Origin: Nostoc sp. UHCC 0926
Lineage (GTDB): Bacteria; Cyanobacteriota; Cyanobacteriia; Cyanobacteriales; Nostocaceae
Length of the DNA: 64,000 bases
Assembly: GCF_028623165.1 (NCBI RefSeq)
Contig: NZ_CP117768.1
Location: forward strand, 6,390,001 to 6,454,000
Direction of reading: 5' to 3'
Notes under the pieces: generated by a model
Seen by the model: the letters and a program-made list of their open reading frames with translations, nothing else
Told to the model about the DNA's origin: nothing
The model's database searches: none
Program-made: the position numbers and the translations under genes
Shown here: positions 45,131-54,136 of the stretch, one piece after another
How positions within the stretch are numbered: position 1 is the first letter of the stretch
Layout: the number at the start of each line of letters is the position of its first letter

Positions 45131-45286
45131 GGAAATTTTAACCTCAGAAGCCGGAAGAAAATAGAGAGTTAGGAGTTCATAAAAAGTTGGGAGTTAGAAG
45201 TTATGAGTTAGAAGTGTGGGAATTTTTAAGATTAGAGTTTTGATTCAAAGCTTATTCCTAACTCCTAATTCCTAACTCCTAATACC

Positions 45287-47281
45287 TTAAGGTCGTTGGA
45301 TAATCGTTTCCAATACCCGACGTTTGGCTTTAGGGTCAATACCAATTAAGCGCACATATTCTCCTTGGTATTCGCCGAGGTGTCTTTCTACGGCTGCGAT
45401 CGCTTCTCTTTCTGAGGAGGCTTGAATTTGACCGGTACTAGTCCAGGAACCAGTCCGGAACCGCCGTTGGTCTACGTGTTCAATGCTAATTTTAGAGCCG
45501 CTAGCCAATAATTGCCGGAGTTGATTTACTACTTCAGTACTCAAGCGGGTACTGCTAGCTGTTGCGGTTGCTTTAGCAGAGGGTGTATTGCTAGTAAATG
45601 ATTTCTCACTGCCAGAGGAGGCTACTTGACCATTTGGACGTTGAATAATTGTCTCTAATACCCGCCGTTTGGCTTTGGGGTCAATACCAATTAAGCGCAC
45701 ATATTCCCCTTGGTATTGGCCGAGGTGTCCTTCTACGGCTGCGATCGCTTCTCTTTCTGAAGAGGCTTGAATTTGACCAGTACTAGTCCAGGAACCAGTC
45801 CGGAAGCGGCGCTCATCTACGTGTTCAATGCTAATTTTATTGCCGCCAGCCAATAATTGCCGGAGTTGGTCTACTACTTCAGTACTTAAGCGAGTACTGG
45901 TAGCTGTTGCCCTAGCAGAGGGTGCACTGCTAGTAAATGATTTTTGACTGCCAGAGGAGGCTACTTGACCATTTGGACGTTGGATAATGGTCTCTAATAC
46001 CCGCCGTTTGGCTTTGGGATCAATGCCGATTAAACGCACATACTCGCCTTTATGGCTTTCTATACATTCTTCCAAGGCGGAGATTACTTGATTTGTGGAA
46101 GTTGCTTCAATTGGCTTGCAACTAGTCCAGGAACCAGTTCGGAAGCGGCGCTCATCTACGTGTTCCATGCCAATTTTGTAACCACCTGCCAGAAGTTGGC
46201 GGATTTGCTCTACAGTTTCGCCATTGACTTTGCCACTGCTAGAGCCGTTACTGTTACCATTACTGCTGCTGTAACTGCTATTGCCACGATTAGCAGGAGC
46301 TTTAAAGCTGGTAGCTGGTTTAACATCACCATCCGGGCGTTGGATGATGTTTTCTAATATACGTCGTCTACCTTTGTCAATGCCAAACAGTCGGACATAC
46401 TCGCCGCTATGGTTTCTTACACAGCTTTCTAATGCTGCGATCGCTTCACCGATGGATCTCGTTTCAATTGGTTGGCAACTAGTCCAAGAACCAGTGCGGA
46501 ACCGTCTTTGGTCTACATGTTCCGTACCAATCTTATACCCTTGCTCTAATAGATAGCGCAACTGCTCTATTGTTTCTGCACCCAAGCTATTGCTCGACAC
46601 TTCACTACTCCTTTCCAACTCTAAGACAGTAATACCATTACCTGTATAAGATTTAGCGTTCTCATCCCGAATGGGTGCTATACATTTGCTATCTGCAGCA
46701 CAAAGATAACCAGATCGTAATGCCTGATTAATCCCAACCACATGATGAGCAAATTCCTTATCCTGATCTTGCACATCTGGCAAGCGGTCAGCTTGCTGCT
46801 GGCTAGTAATTATCGCTCCTGAAGGTACATATTTACCTGGGGGAATTTCTACGTCTTGAATTAAAGCGTGCAGCATCACGATGCAACCTGCACCCACCCT
46901 GGCATTAAACACCGTAGAGCGAAAGCCAATGAAGGAATTATCCCCGACATAAGCTGGTCCGTGAATTAGAGCCATGTGAGTAATGCAAGCATTTTTACCT
47001 ACCCACACCGAGTATTTATTTTGGTCATCGCCAATTACTCGACCTTGCTCCAACCCATGAATCACAACACCATCTTGAATATTAGTGTTTTCACCAATAT
47101 AAAAAGGTGTGCCTTCATCTGCTCTAATCGTAGTCCCCGGGGCAACGATTACATTTGCACCGATCCGCACATCTCCAATCACATTGGAGAATGAATGTAC
47201 AAAGGCAGTTTCATGGATTTTGGGTTCAGCTAAATTCTTCGACCACGGGGTTGGGGGTGCCGCCGTGTTGCGGACTGCCAT
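45287..47281 (-). CDS. ccmM: Carboxysome scaffold CcmM: gamma-carbonic-anhydrase domain plus four SSU-like modules
   Basis: A 664-residue protein with AGGAGG upstream of ATG 47281. Residues 1-210 are a gamma-carbonic-anhydrase-like beta-helix (FYIGENTNIQDGVVIHG and THMALIHGPAYVGDNSFIGF). Four Rubisco small-subunit-like (SSUL) modules follow, each with 'ISIEHVDERRFRTGSWTS'. They begin at about residues 235, 355, 475 and 590. SSUL1 and SSUL2 carry a Cys pair (SWTSC and ESCV or EECI), and SSUL3 and SSUL4 lack Cys. SSUL3 and SSUL4 and their linkers are almost identical, a recent duplication. The SSUL modules condense Rubisco. A likely internal start is described separately. Confidence 0.96.
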   Translation of the reverse strand: MAVRNTAAPPTPWSKNLAEPKIHETAFVHSFSNVIGDVRIGANVIVAPGTTIRADEGTPFYIGENTNIQDGVVIHGLEQGRVIGDDQNKYSVWVGKNACITHMALIHGPAYVGDNSFIGFRSTVFNARVGAGCIVMLHALIQDVEIPPGKYVPSGAIITSQQQADRLPDVQDQDKEFAHHVVGINQALRSGYLCAADSKCIAPIRDENAKSYTGNGITVLELERSSEVSSNSLGAETIEQLRYLLEQGYKIGTEHVDQRRFRTGSWTSCQPIETRSIGEAIAALESCVRNHSGEYVRLFGIDKGRRRILENIIQRPDGDVKPATSFKAPANRGNSSYSSSNGNSNGSSSGKVNGETVEQIRQLLAGGYKIGMEHVDERRFRTGSWTSCKPIEATSTNQVISALEECIESHKGEYVRLIGIDPKAKRRVLETIIQRPNGQVASSGSQKSFTSSAPSARATATSTRLSTEVVDQLRQLLAGGNKISIEHVDERRFRTGSWTSTGQIQASSEREAIAAVEGHLGQYQGEYVRLIGIDPKAKRRVLETIIQRPNGQVASSGSEKSFTSNTPSAKATATASSTRLSTEVVNQLRQLLASGSKISIEHVDQRRFRTGSWTSTGQIQASSEREAIAAVERHLGEYQGEYVRLIGIDPKAKRRVLETIIQRP
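46598..46613 (-). promoter_or_regulatory. Internal ribosome-binding site and GTG start for short CcmM
   Basis: On the minus strand AAGGAG (46608-46613) lies 7 nt before an in-frame GTG (46598-46600), codon 228 of ccmM. The position is between the carbonic-anhydrase domain and SSUL1. Initiation here would give a 437-residue protein with all four SSUL modules, equivalent to the short CcmM form known in Synechococcus. Confidence 0.75.
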
Positions 47282-47375
47282 TTCGAGATTCCTCCTGTAT
47301 TAAGTTAGGAGTTTTGAGTTTTGAGTTTTGAGTTTTAACTTTTCACTCCTCACTCCTCACTTCTCTAACTGTTGA

Positions 47376-47678
47376 CTATCGATATTGATCTTTTTTGCTG
47401 TAGATCAGGCGATCTTCAACGTGAATGGTATCTATGATCGCTACTACCACTGCATCTAATGGTCGCTGTTCATTGCCAACAACTTTACGAGCAGCACTGC
47501 CACGACTGACAAGTACCCACTCATCTACTCCTGCTCCCACACTATCTGCTGCTACCTCATATTGTGGAAGGATGTTTCCGTCTTCATCTACTAATTGTAA
47601 CAACAGTAGTTTGACACCTCTAAGACTTGGATCTTTTTGGGTGCTAACTACTGTGCCGCGAACTTTAGCGACTTGCAT
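47376..47678 (-). CDS. ccmL: Carboxysome pentameric vertex protein CcmL
   Basis: A 100-residue protein of the EutN/CcmL family: MQVAKVRGTVVSTQKDPSLR, then GVKLLLLQLVDEDG, DSVGAGVDEWVLVSRGSAAR and the end DRLIYSKKDQYR. Five copies form the pentamers that close the vertices of the shell. The gene is only 6 bp downstream of the nearer ccmK (translationally linked) and 94 bp upstream of ccmM. Confidence 0.97.
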   Translation of the reverse strand: MQVAKVRGTVVSTQKDPSLRGVKLLLLQLVDEDGNILPQYEVAADSVGAGVDEWVLVSRGSAARKVVGNEQRPLDAVVVAIIDTIHVEDRLIYSKKDQYR

Positions 47679-47684
47679 TACAAA

Positions 47685-48029
47685 TTACGGTCTTCTACCG
47701 AAAGGACGAATTGCATTCACATTTTCCCGGAACTGCTCTACGTCTTCTGTATAACGAATTGGTAGGACGTATTCCAAGTTCTCGTGAGGACGAGCAATGA
47801 TGTGAGTTGATAACACTTGTCCGCCGTTGACTCGCTTCACTGATTCAACACCTGCGGCCACAGAAGCTTGCACTTCCGACACGTCACCCCGGACAATCAC
47901 CGTAACTCTACCACTGCCGATTTTTTCATAGCCGACTAGAGTAACACGGGCAGCCTTCACCATCGCATCAGCAGCTTCCACTACCGCTGGAAAGCCTAGC
48001 GTTTCAACCATTCCCACTGCAATTGACAT
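47685..48029 (-). CDS. ccmK: Carboxysome shell protein CcmK (copy near ccmL)
   Basis: A 114-residue single BMC-domain protein: MSIAVGMVETLGFPAVVEAA, then VGYEKIGSGRVTVIVRGDVS and HIIARPHENLEYVLPIRYTE. It forms hexameric shell facets with the pore loop KIGSGR. It is nearly identical to the neighbouring ccmK (48122-48430) except for a C-terminal extension ENVNAIRPFGRRP, so the pair arose by duplication. Together they correspond to ccmK1 and ccmK2. It lies 92 bp downstream of the other copy. Confidence 0.96.
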   Translation of the reverse strand: MSIAVGMVETLGFPAVVEAADAMVKAARVTLVGYEKIGSGRVTVIVRGDVSEVQASVAAGVESVKRVNGGQVLSTHIIARPHENLEYVLPIRYTEDVEQFRENVNAIRPFGRRP

Positions 48030-48121
48030 TAGTTTTAATCCCTATTTAAAGTTTTTAGCTTTGGACAAAAGTGATGCTCAAAAAAGGTAAAGAGCGTTAA
48101 TTAACTTTGTTTAAACAGCTT

Positions 48122-48430
48122 TTAGGTACGGAACTGTTCCACAGCTTCTGTGTAACGAATCGGCAAGACGTATTCCAGGTTTTCATGAGGACGAGCAATG
48201 ATGTGAGTGGATAAGACTTCACCACCATTTACTCTTTTCGCCGCTTCAACCCCGGCAGCTACGGAAGCTTGCACTTCAGATACATCTCCCCTAACTATTA
48301 CGGTGACGCGAGCGCTACCAATTTTTTCATACCCTACTAAAGTGACACGGGCGGCTTTCACCATCGCATCAGCAGCTTCTACGACTGCTGGAAAGCCCTT
48401 CGTTTCAATCATTCCAACTGCAATTGGCAT
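48122..48430 (-). CDS. ccmK: Carboxysome shell protein CcmK (first gene of the ccm cluster)
   Basis: A 102-residue single BMC-domain protein: MPIAVGMIETKGFPAVVEAA, then VGYEKIGSARVTVIVRGDVS and the end RYTEAVEQFRT. It is the first gene after the 657-bp divergent spacer, and therefore probably the promoter-proximal gene of the ccmKKLMNO operon. The pore loop KIGSAR differs by one residue from the KIGSGR of the other copy. It is otherwise an almost exact duplicate with a shorter tail. Confidence 0.96.
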   Translation of the reverse strand: MPIAVGMIETKGFPAVVEAADAMVKAARVTLVGYEKIGSARVTVIVRGDVSEVQASVAAGVEAAKRVNGGEVLSTHIIARPHENLEYVLPIRYTEAVEQFRT

Positions 48431-49087
48431 CGCAGAACTCCTACAAAATGAATCTAATCAGTACTGTCGCTTGAAATTTTTGACGGGGAGAGCTTTATCT
48501 TAGAGCTAAGAAAACACTTCCAAATTAAGCATAGGAAAGCTTGGCGTTCCTGGCAATATAAATTACTATAATAGTTTATGATAAGAAAGTTTTAAAAAAC
48601 TTAACATAAATTTATCTGCGCTTCTGAGCAATTAAAGTTTACTGATTCCTAGAGCAGCCACTTATGCTTTATAATTTCTTTATCACATTTACAAAACGAC
48701 ATTCATAACCAAGGGTAATTTTATCTGGCGAGTGGCGAGAAGCGGCTGTATCTTTTGCTGCCACTATCTTCTGCCAATTTTAGCTAGATGTACAAGGACT
48801 AAGTGAAAAATATATAATTTTTTCAAATATATCGTATAAAGTACTTTGCCCAAAGTATAAATACAAATGTAAAAAGGTCGGTGAGGTTAAGGCAAGTAAA
48901 TGCTTTTGCGTATGTAAAGTTATATTTTATCGAAGTTTAATAAGGTAAAGTGAAGTAAAAATACTTCTGATAATTTAGTTTAAACAATAGTAAAAAACAT
49001 TGATATTTTATTAAACTAATTTTTTAGAATAAATAATTGTGTGAAAGCTTTTTTAAAATCAAGGTTGAGTCATCAAGGGAAATTTAA
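48431..49087. promoter_or_regulatory. Divergent promoter region between ccm and ndhF4 operons (657 bp)
   Basis: This AT-rich spacer separates the ccm operon (minus) from ndhF4-ndhD4-cupB (plus), so it must hold both promoters and is the natural place for LysR-type control. I looked for paired T-N11-A type motifs and found several AT-rich candidates, none convincing. No ORF is present. Confidence 0.6.
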
Positions 49088-50944
49088 ATGAATCAATTTC
49101 TATTTTCAACAAGTTGGTTTGTGCCTTTATATAGCTTATTGGGCGCAATTTTGACGTTGCCGTGGGGAATAGGAATAATTCAGCGAACAGGGCCAAGACC
49201 TGCGGCATACATAAACTTGTTGACGACGGTTTTGGCTTTTGGCCATAGCTTGTTTGTATTTAAAAATATATGGGATAGAGAACCAGAAAAGTTACTGGTG
49301 CCCTGGTTCAAAGCTGCGGATTTAGACTTATCTTTTACCTTGGAACTCTCAGCAGTCAGCATTGGGGCAACAGTTTTAATTACAGGGTTAAGCTTACTGG
49401 CACAAGTTTACGCTCTGGGTTACATGGAAAAAGACTGGTCGTTGGCGCGTTTTTTTGGGCTGCTGGGATTTTTTGAAGCAGCGCTGAGTGGTCTAGCAAT
49501 CAGTGATTCTTTGTTTCTTAGCTATGCCCTATTGGAAGTCCTAACACTTTCGACTTACTTGTTGGTGGGGTTCTGGTATGCTCAACCGCTAGTAGTTACA
49601 GCGGCGCGGGATGCGTTTTTAACCAAACGGGTGGGAGACTTGTTGCTGCTGATGGGTGTGGTGACGCTTTCCACCCTAGCCGGCAGTTTGAACTTTTCAG
49701 ATTTATATGAGTGGGCGCAAACAGCTAATTTAAGCCCAATGACATCAGCATTGTTGGGGTTGGCGTTAATTGCTGGGCCTGCTGGTAAATGTGCCCAATT
49801 TCCATTGCACCTGTGGTTAGATGAGGCAATGGAAGGGCCCAATCCCGCATCGGTAATGCGAAACTCGCTGGTAGTAGCTGGTGGTGCTTATTTACTGTAT
49901 AAACTGCAACCATTGTTAGCCCTGTCGCCAGTTGCCTTGAATGTATTGGTAGTCATGGGCACGGTGACAGCGATTGGGGCAACATTAGTATCCATAGCTC
50001 AAATTGACATTAAACGATCGCTATCTCATTCCACCAGTGCATACATGGGCTTAGTGTTTTTGGCGGTGGGGTTGCAGCAAGGGGGTGTAGCCTTGATGTT
50101 GCTGTTAACTCATGCGATCGCTAAAGCATTATTATTTATGAGTTCTGGTTCAGTAATTTTGACTACCCAAAGCCAAGACTTGACAGAAATGGGCGGTCTG
50201 TGGTCACGGATGCCAGCCACTACCACTGCCTTTATTGTCGGTTCTGCGGGCATGGTAACACTGCTACCATTGGGAGGCTTCTGGGCAATGCTAGCATGGG
50301 CTGACGGTTTCGTGAATATTAGCCCTTGGGTGATTGGGGTTTTATTATTGGTCAATGGCTTGACAGCATTGAACTTGACCAGAGTTTTCAGATTAGTCTT
50401 CTGGGGGAAACCGCAACAGAAAACCCGTCGTACCCCAGAAGTTGCTTGGCAGATGGCCTTGCCAATGGTGATTCTCACAGTGCTGACTTTGCTTTTGCCT
50501 TTGATGCTACAGCAATGGTACTTACTACCAGATTGGGAAAGTATTAATTGGTATGTGGCGTTAGCGTTGTTTGCTTCTACTGCGGTGGGTATAGGTGTAG
50601 GGTGTACAGTTTATCTGCATAAAGCTTGGTCAAGATCCACAATCTTGGCGTGGAGATTTCTGCAAGACTTGTTAGGTTATGATTTTTATATTGACCGAGT
50701 TTATCGTGTAACTGTGGTAGGTGCAGTAGCACTGCTATCTAAAATTTCTGCTTGGAGCGATCGCTATTTAGTCGATGGTCTAGTAAACTTGGTTGGGTTT
50801 GCGACAATTCTCGGCGGACAAACTTTAAAATACAGCATTTCTGGGCAATCTCAGGGCTATATGTTGACCATCCTAGCAGTTGTCAGCGTCCTGGGTTTTT
50901 TCATCAGCTGGTCATCGGGTTTACTAGATAAATTGCCTTTTTAA
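49088..50944 (+). CDS. ndhF4: NDH-1 subunit F4 (CO2-uptake NDH-1MS' complex)
   Basis: A 618-residue membrane protein with about sixteen hydrophobic segments and the proton-pump signature region LLALSP, VTAIGATLVSIAQIDIKRSLSHSTSAYMG (shown as separated parts) and HAIAKALLFMSSGSVI. It is the NuoL/NdhF type. The neighbouring ndhD and cupB identify it as NdhF4 of the low-affinity, usually constitutive CO2-hydrating NDH-1 complex in the thylakoid membrane. It starts at ATG 49088 with AAGGGA upstream and opens the operon. Confidence 0.95.
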   Translation: MNQFLFSTSWFVPLYSLLGAILTLPWGIGIIQRTGPRPAAYINLLTTVLAFGHSLFVFKNIWDREPEKLLVPWFKAADLDLSFTLELSAVSIGATVLITGLSLLAQVYALGYMEKDWSLARFFGLLGFFEAALSGLAISDSLFLSYALLEVLTLSTYLLVGFWYAQPLVVTAARDAFLTKRVGDLLLLMGVVTLSTLAGSLNFSDLYEWAQTANLSPMTSALLGLALIAGPAGKCAQFPLHLWLDEAMEGPNPASVMRNSLVVAGGAYLLYKLQPLLALSPVALNVLVVMGTVTAIGATLVSIAQIDIKRSLSHSTSAYMGLVFLAVGLQQGGVALMLLLTHAIAKALLFMSSGSVILTTQSQDLTEMGGLWSRMPATTTAFIVGSAGMVTLLPLGGFWAMLAWADGFVNISPWVIGVLLLVNGLTALNLTRVFRLVFWGKPQQKTRRTPEVAWQMALPMVILTVLTLLLPLMLQQWYLLPDWESINWYVALALFASTAVGIGVGCTVYLHKAWSRSTILAWRFLQDLLGYDFYIDRVYRVTVVGAVALLSKISAWSDRYLVDGLVNLVGFATILGGQTLKYSISGQSQGYMLTILAVVSVLGFFISWSSGLLDKLPF

Positions 50945-50962
50945 CTGAGTTAGGAGTTAGGA

Positions 50963-50982
50963 GAGACGCGATTAATCGCGTC
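50963..50982. repeat. GACGCGATTAATCGCGTC palindrome between ndhF4 and ndhD4
   Basis: One perfect copy, 18 bp after the ndhF4 stop codon, with the tail TGTACAGAAGTTAGGAGT. Like the copy in the atpD-atpC spacer, it sits inside an operon and could form an intercistronic hairpin. Confidence 0.8.
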
Positions 50983-51073
50983 TGTACAGAAGTTAGGAGT
51001 TAAAAGTTAAAAGTTACTATTCTCTTCTGCTCCCCCTGCTCCCCCTTTCCCGTGCTTCCCTTACCTGAATTCT

Positions 51074-52579
51074 ATGCTTAGTGTTTTAATTTTAGTGCCG
51101 TTAATCGGTGCAGCTTTAATTGGTTTCTCACCCTCTGGTATCAGTGGTAAATTTGCCCGTGGGGTGGCTTTAGTGTTTGCCAGTATTGCTTTCTTGTGGA
51201 CAATCGTACTAGCAATTCAGTTCCATCCAGGGGAAATCACTCAACAGTTTGCCGAGTCTCTCCCTTGGGTAGATGTTTTAGGCTTGAACTATAATCTTGG
51301 GATAGATGGTTTATCTTTGCCGTTGCTGGTTTTGAATGGATTGTTAACTTGCATTGCCATCTACAGCAGCGATGAATCTTTACAGCGCCCTAAATTTTAT
51401 TACTTTTTGATCCTATTATTAAGCGCTGGGGTGACTGGAGCCTTTCTGGCACAGGATTTACTGCTATTTTTCCTGTTTTACGAATTGGAACTAATCCCGC
51501 TATATCTGTTGATAGCTATTTGGGGTGGAGCCAAGCGGGGTTATGCGGCAACAAAATTTCTCATTTATACCGCCGTTTCTGGAATCTTGATTTTGGCAAG
51601 TTTCCTCGGCATGGTTTGGCTGAGTGGTTCCTCTAACTTTGCACTAGCAACCTTGAACACTACGACTCTACCTTTAGCGACACAGCTTTTACTGCTAGCG
51701 GGGATTTTGGTAGGTTTCGGGATTAAAATTCCCTTAGTTCCCTTTCATACTTGGTTGCCAGATGCTCACGTTGAAGCTTCCACACCAATTTCTGTGCTGT
51801 TGGCTGGGGTGTTGTTGAAGTTGGGAACTTACGGCTTACTGCGGTTTGGCATGAATTTGTTACCAGAAGCTTGGGCTTATGTGGCTCCTTGGTTAGCGAC
51901 TTGGGCAGTAGTGAGTGTACTGTATGGTGCATCCTGCGCGATCGCCCAAACCGATATGAAAAAAATGGTGGCATACAGTTCTATTGGACACATGGGCTAC
52001 ATACTTTTAGCGGCGGCGGCGGCTACACCATTAAGCGTGTTGGGTGCTGTTATGCAGATGATTAGCCACGGTATGATTTCCGCCATGCTGTTTTTGCTGG
52101 TAGGGGTTGTGTATAAAAAAGCCGGAAGCCGGGATTTAGAAGTCTTGCAAGGACTACTGAACCCAGAACGGGGTATGCCCGTAATTGGTAGCTTGATTGT
52201 TGTGGGAGTCATGGCCAGCGCTGGTATACCGGGAATGGTCGGGTTTATTTCCGAATTCATCGTTTTTCGGGGGAGTTTCCCAGTTTTTCCAGTGCAAACC
52301 TTGCTATGCATGATTGGTACAGGCTTAACTGCGGTTTACTTTCTAATACTTCTCAACCGCGCCTTTTTTGGACGCCTGTCTGCACAAGTTATCAACTTGC
52401 CTCGGGTGTATTGGAGCGATCGCGCCCCAGCTGCAATTTTAGCTGTGCTGATTGTGATTTTCGGCATTCAACCTGGTTGGTTAGTGCGCTGGAGTGAACC
52501 AACAATTACAGGAATGGTAAATAGCCAAAACGTAGTAGTAGCAGTGTCCTTGGATAAAGCAATGGGGACTGGGGATTAG
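51074..52579 (+). CDS. ndhD4: NDH-1 subunit D4 (CO2-uptake NDH-1MS' complex)
   Basis: A 501-residue NuoM/NdhD-type subunit with about fourteen membrane segments. It carries LGIDGLSLPLLVLNGLLT, FFLFYELELIPLYLLIAIWG (conserved Glu of the channel), KIPLVPFHTWLPDAHVEA and QTDMKKMVAYSSIGHMGYIL. As part of NDH-1MS' it pumps protons and supports CO2 hydration by CupB. It lies 129 bp downstream of ndhF4 and 145 bp upstream of cupB, in one operon. Start at ATG 51074. Confidence 0.95.
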   Translation: MLSVLILVPLIGAALIGFSPSGISGKFARGVALVFASIAFLWTIVLAIQFHPGEITQQFAESLPWVDVLGLNYNLGIDGLSLPLLVLNGLLTCIAIYSSDESLQRPKFYYFLILLLSAGVTGAFLAQDLLLFFLFYELELIPLYLLIAIWGGAKRGYAATKFLIYTAVSGILILASFLGMVWLSGSSNFALATLNTTTLPLATQLLLLAGILVGFGIKIPLVPFHTWLPDAHVEASTPISVLLAGVLLKLGTYGLLRFGMNLLPEAWAYVAPWLATWAVVSVLYGASCAIAQTDMKKMVAYSSIGHMGYILLAAAAATPLSVLGAVMQMISHGMISAMLFLLVGVVYKKAGSRDLEVLQGLLNPERGMPVIGSLIVVGVMASAGIPGMVGFISEFIVFRGSFPVFPVQTLLCMIGTGLTAVYFLILLNRAFFGRLSAQVINLPRVYWSDRAPAAILAVLIVIFGIQPGWLVRWSEPTITGMVNSQNVVVAVSLDKAMGTGD

Positions 52580-52724
52580 GGACTGGGGAAGAAGCAGGAG
52601 AGCAGGGAGCAGGGAGCAAGGGAGAAGAAAGAGTTTTCCCCTCTGCCCCTTGCCTCTCTGCCTCTTTTCAATGTCCAATCCCCAGTACTAAATCCCTAAT
52701 CCCTATACTTTTGGAGAGATAGCA

Positions 52725-53855
52725 ATGGTAACTATTAAAAAGAAAGCGACTCACAATCCCTTAGCTGAGTATATTGAACGTCTACAAAAAGGAGAAGCAT
52801 TACTCCCCGATAACCCAGAGAATGTGCTGGAAGTTGTTGGTATTCTTAAAAGCTATGGCGTAGTTTTAGATGCCTACTCAAAAAATCTTAACTATATTGC
52901 CGAGCATCAGTTTTTAGTATTTTTCCCATTTTTTAAATACTTTAATGGAGAGGTTTCTTTTCAGAAATTATTCCGTCACTGGTGGCATGACCGGATTAAT
53001 TTTGAATATGCCGAGTATTGTATGAAAGCCATGATGTGGCACGGTGGCGGCGGACTAGATACATATTTAGATACAAAAGAATTTAAAGAAAGAGCGCAAG
53101 CTGTTATCGGCGCAAAATTTAAAAATAATCCCTTAGTTCCGGGTATTAACCAACTGTTTCCAGATTTCTTAACAGAACACTTGCGCGTCTCTGCTTACTA
53201 CACTGGTTTAGGTCAATTCTGGCGAGTAATGGCTGATATGTTCCTCAGCTTATCAGACTGCTACGACCAAGGTGAAATCAAATCGATTCCCCAAGTTGTA
53301 GACCACATTAAAACAGCCTTAGTGGCAAATGCATCAAACCCAATTACCTACGCCGTAAAAATTCGGGATGAAGTCTATGAAATCATTCCCAAAAGCGTTG
53401 GTTTGACCTTCTTAGCAGATACAGCAATACCTTATGTAGAGGCAGTATTCTTCCGGGGAACTCCTTTCCACGGTACTGTTTCATATAACGCCCAAGGATC
53501 TCAAATTCCCCCAGATCAAAGTCGATTTCAATATGGCGCATTGTATGCCGATCCTTTACCCATAGGCGGCGCCGGTATTCCTCCCACCATGTTGATGCAG
53601 GATATGCGTCATTATCTTCCAGAGTATTTGCACGAAATTTATCGTCGTAGTCTTCGGGGTGAAGATGATTTGCGAGTCCAAATTTGCATGAGTTTCCAAA
53701 AATCGATGTTTTGCGTAACGACAGCAACGATTTTGGGACTGATGCCTTATCCTTTGGATACTAAAGATCCAAATGAGGAAAAAGGTAATCGAGTTTATTT
53801 AGAGAAGTGGATGGATCGGTTACAAACTTCGCGGTTGTTGGATGTCAATAAATAA
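52725..53855 (+). CDS. cupB: CO2-hydration protein CupB (ChpX family)
   Basis: A 376-residue protein of the CupA/CupB (ChpY/ChpX) family: MVTIKKKATHNPLAEYIERL, then FFPFFKYFNGEVSFQKLFRHWWHD, PGINQLFPDFLTEHLRVSAYYTG and LPEYLHEIYRRSLRGEDDLRVQICMSFQKSMFC (shown in parts). It couples to NdhD4/NdhF4 and hydrates CO2 to bicarbonate on the cytoplasmic side, probably through a metal site with conserved His and Arg. It ends the ndhF4-ndhD4-cupB operon. The ATG at 52725 has GGAGA upstream. Confidence 0.93.
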   Translation: MVTIKKKATHNPLAEYIERLQKGEALLPDNPENVLEVVGILKSYGVVLDAYSKNLNYIAEHQFLVFFPFFKYFNGEVSFQKLFRHWWHDRINFEYAEYCMKAMMWHGGGGLDTYLDTKEFKERAQAVIGAKFKNNPLVPGINQLFPDFLTEHLRVSAYYTGLGQFWRVMADMFLSLSDCYDQGEIKSIPQVVDHIKTALVANASNPITYAVKIRDEVYEIIPKSVGLTFLADTAIPYVEAVFFRGTPFHGTVSYNAQGSQIPPDQSRFQYGALYADPLPIGGAGIPPTMLMQDMRHYLPEYLHEIYRRSLRGEDDLRVQICMSFQKSMFCVTTATILGLMPYPLDTKDPNEEKGNRVYLEKWMDRLQTSRLLDVNK

Positions 53856-53860
53856 CTGAA

Positions 53861-54136
53861 TTGAATACAGATAAATTTCAGATGCTTCTCAATCGCTATA
53901 AAAATCTGCATCTAATTCAGCAACTTTACCTAGTGCAAGATCATTGTCGGATTTATTACTTGATGAATGGCTATGAGTTTCCTTGGGATATGACGCGATC
54001 GCTCGAAGTTGCTTTGATGCGAACTTATTGCGTTCCCAGTATTTCTAAATTGCTGAATCAGACAGGAGAATTTACCCATCGTCCGCAAAAACGCTACGAT
54101 GATCCGTCAATAATTGTTGGAGAGATGATTCAGTAG
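53861..54136 (+). pseudogene. Truncated MpaB/DUF2236-family gene (N-terminal fragment with stop)
   Basis: A 91-codon open frame from TTG 53861. It contains NLHLIQQLYLVQDHCRIYYL, YEFPWDMTRSLEVALMRTYC and RPQKRYDDPSIIVGEMIQ, the exact N-terminal pattern of MpaB/DUF2236 oxygenase-like proteins. A TAG stop ends the frame where the family continues with 'GYDS': the bases after the stop do encode GYDSD. The rest of the family's several hundred residues is missing. It is therefore a pseudogene, 5 bp after cupB. Confidence 0.78.

Noticed and set aside
48431..49087. LysR-type binding sites between ccmK and ndhF4
   Set aside because: The AT-rich spacer offers several imperfect inverted words, none distinctive enough to report as a site.
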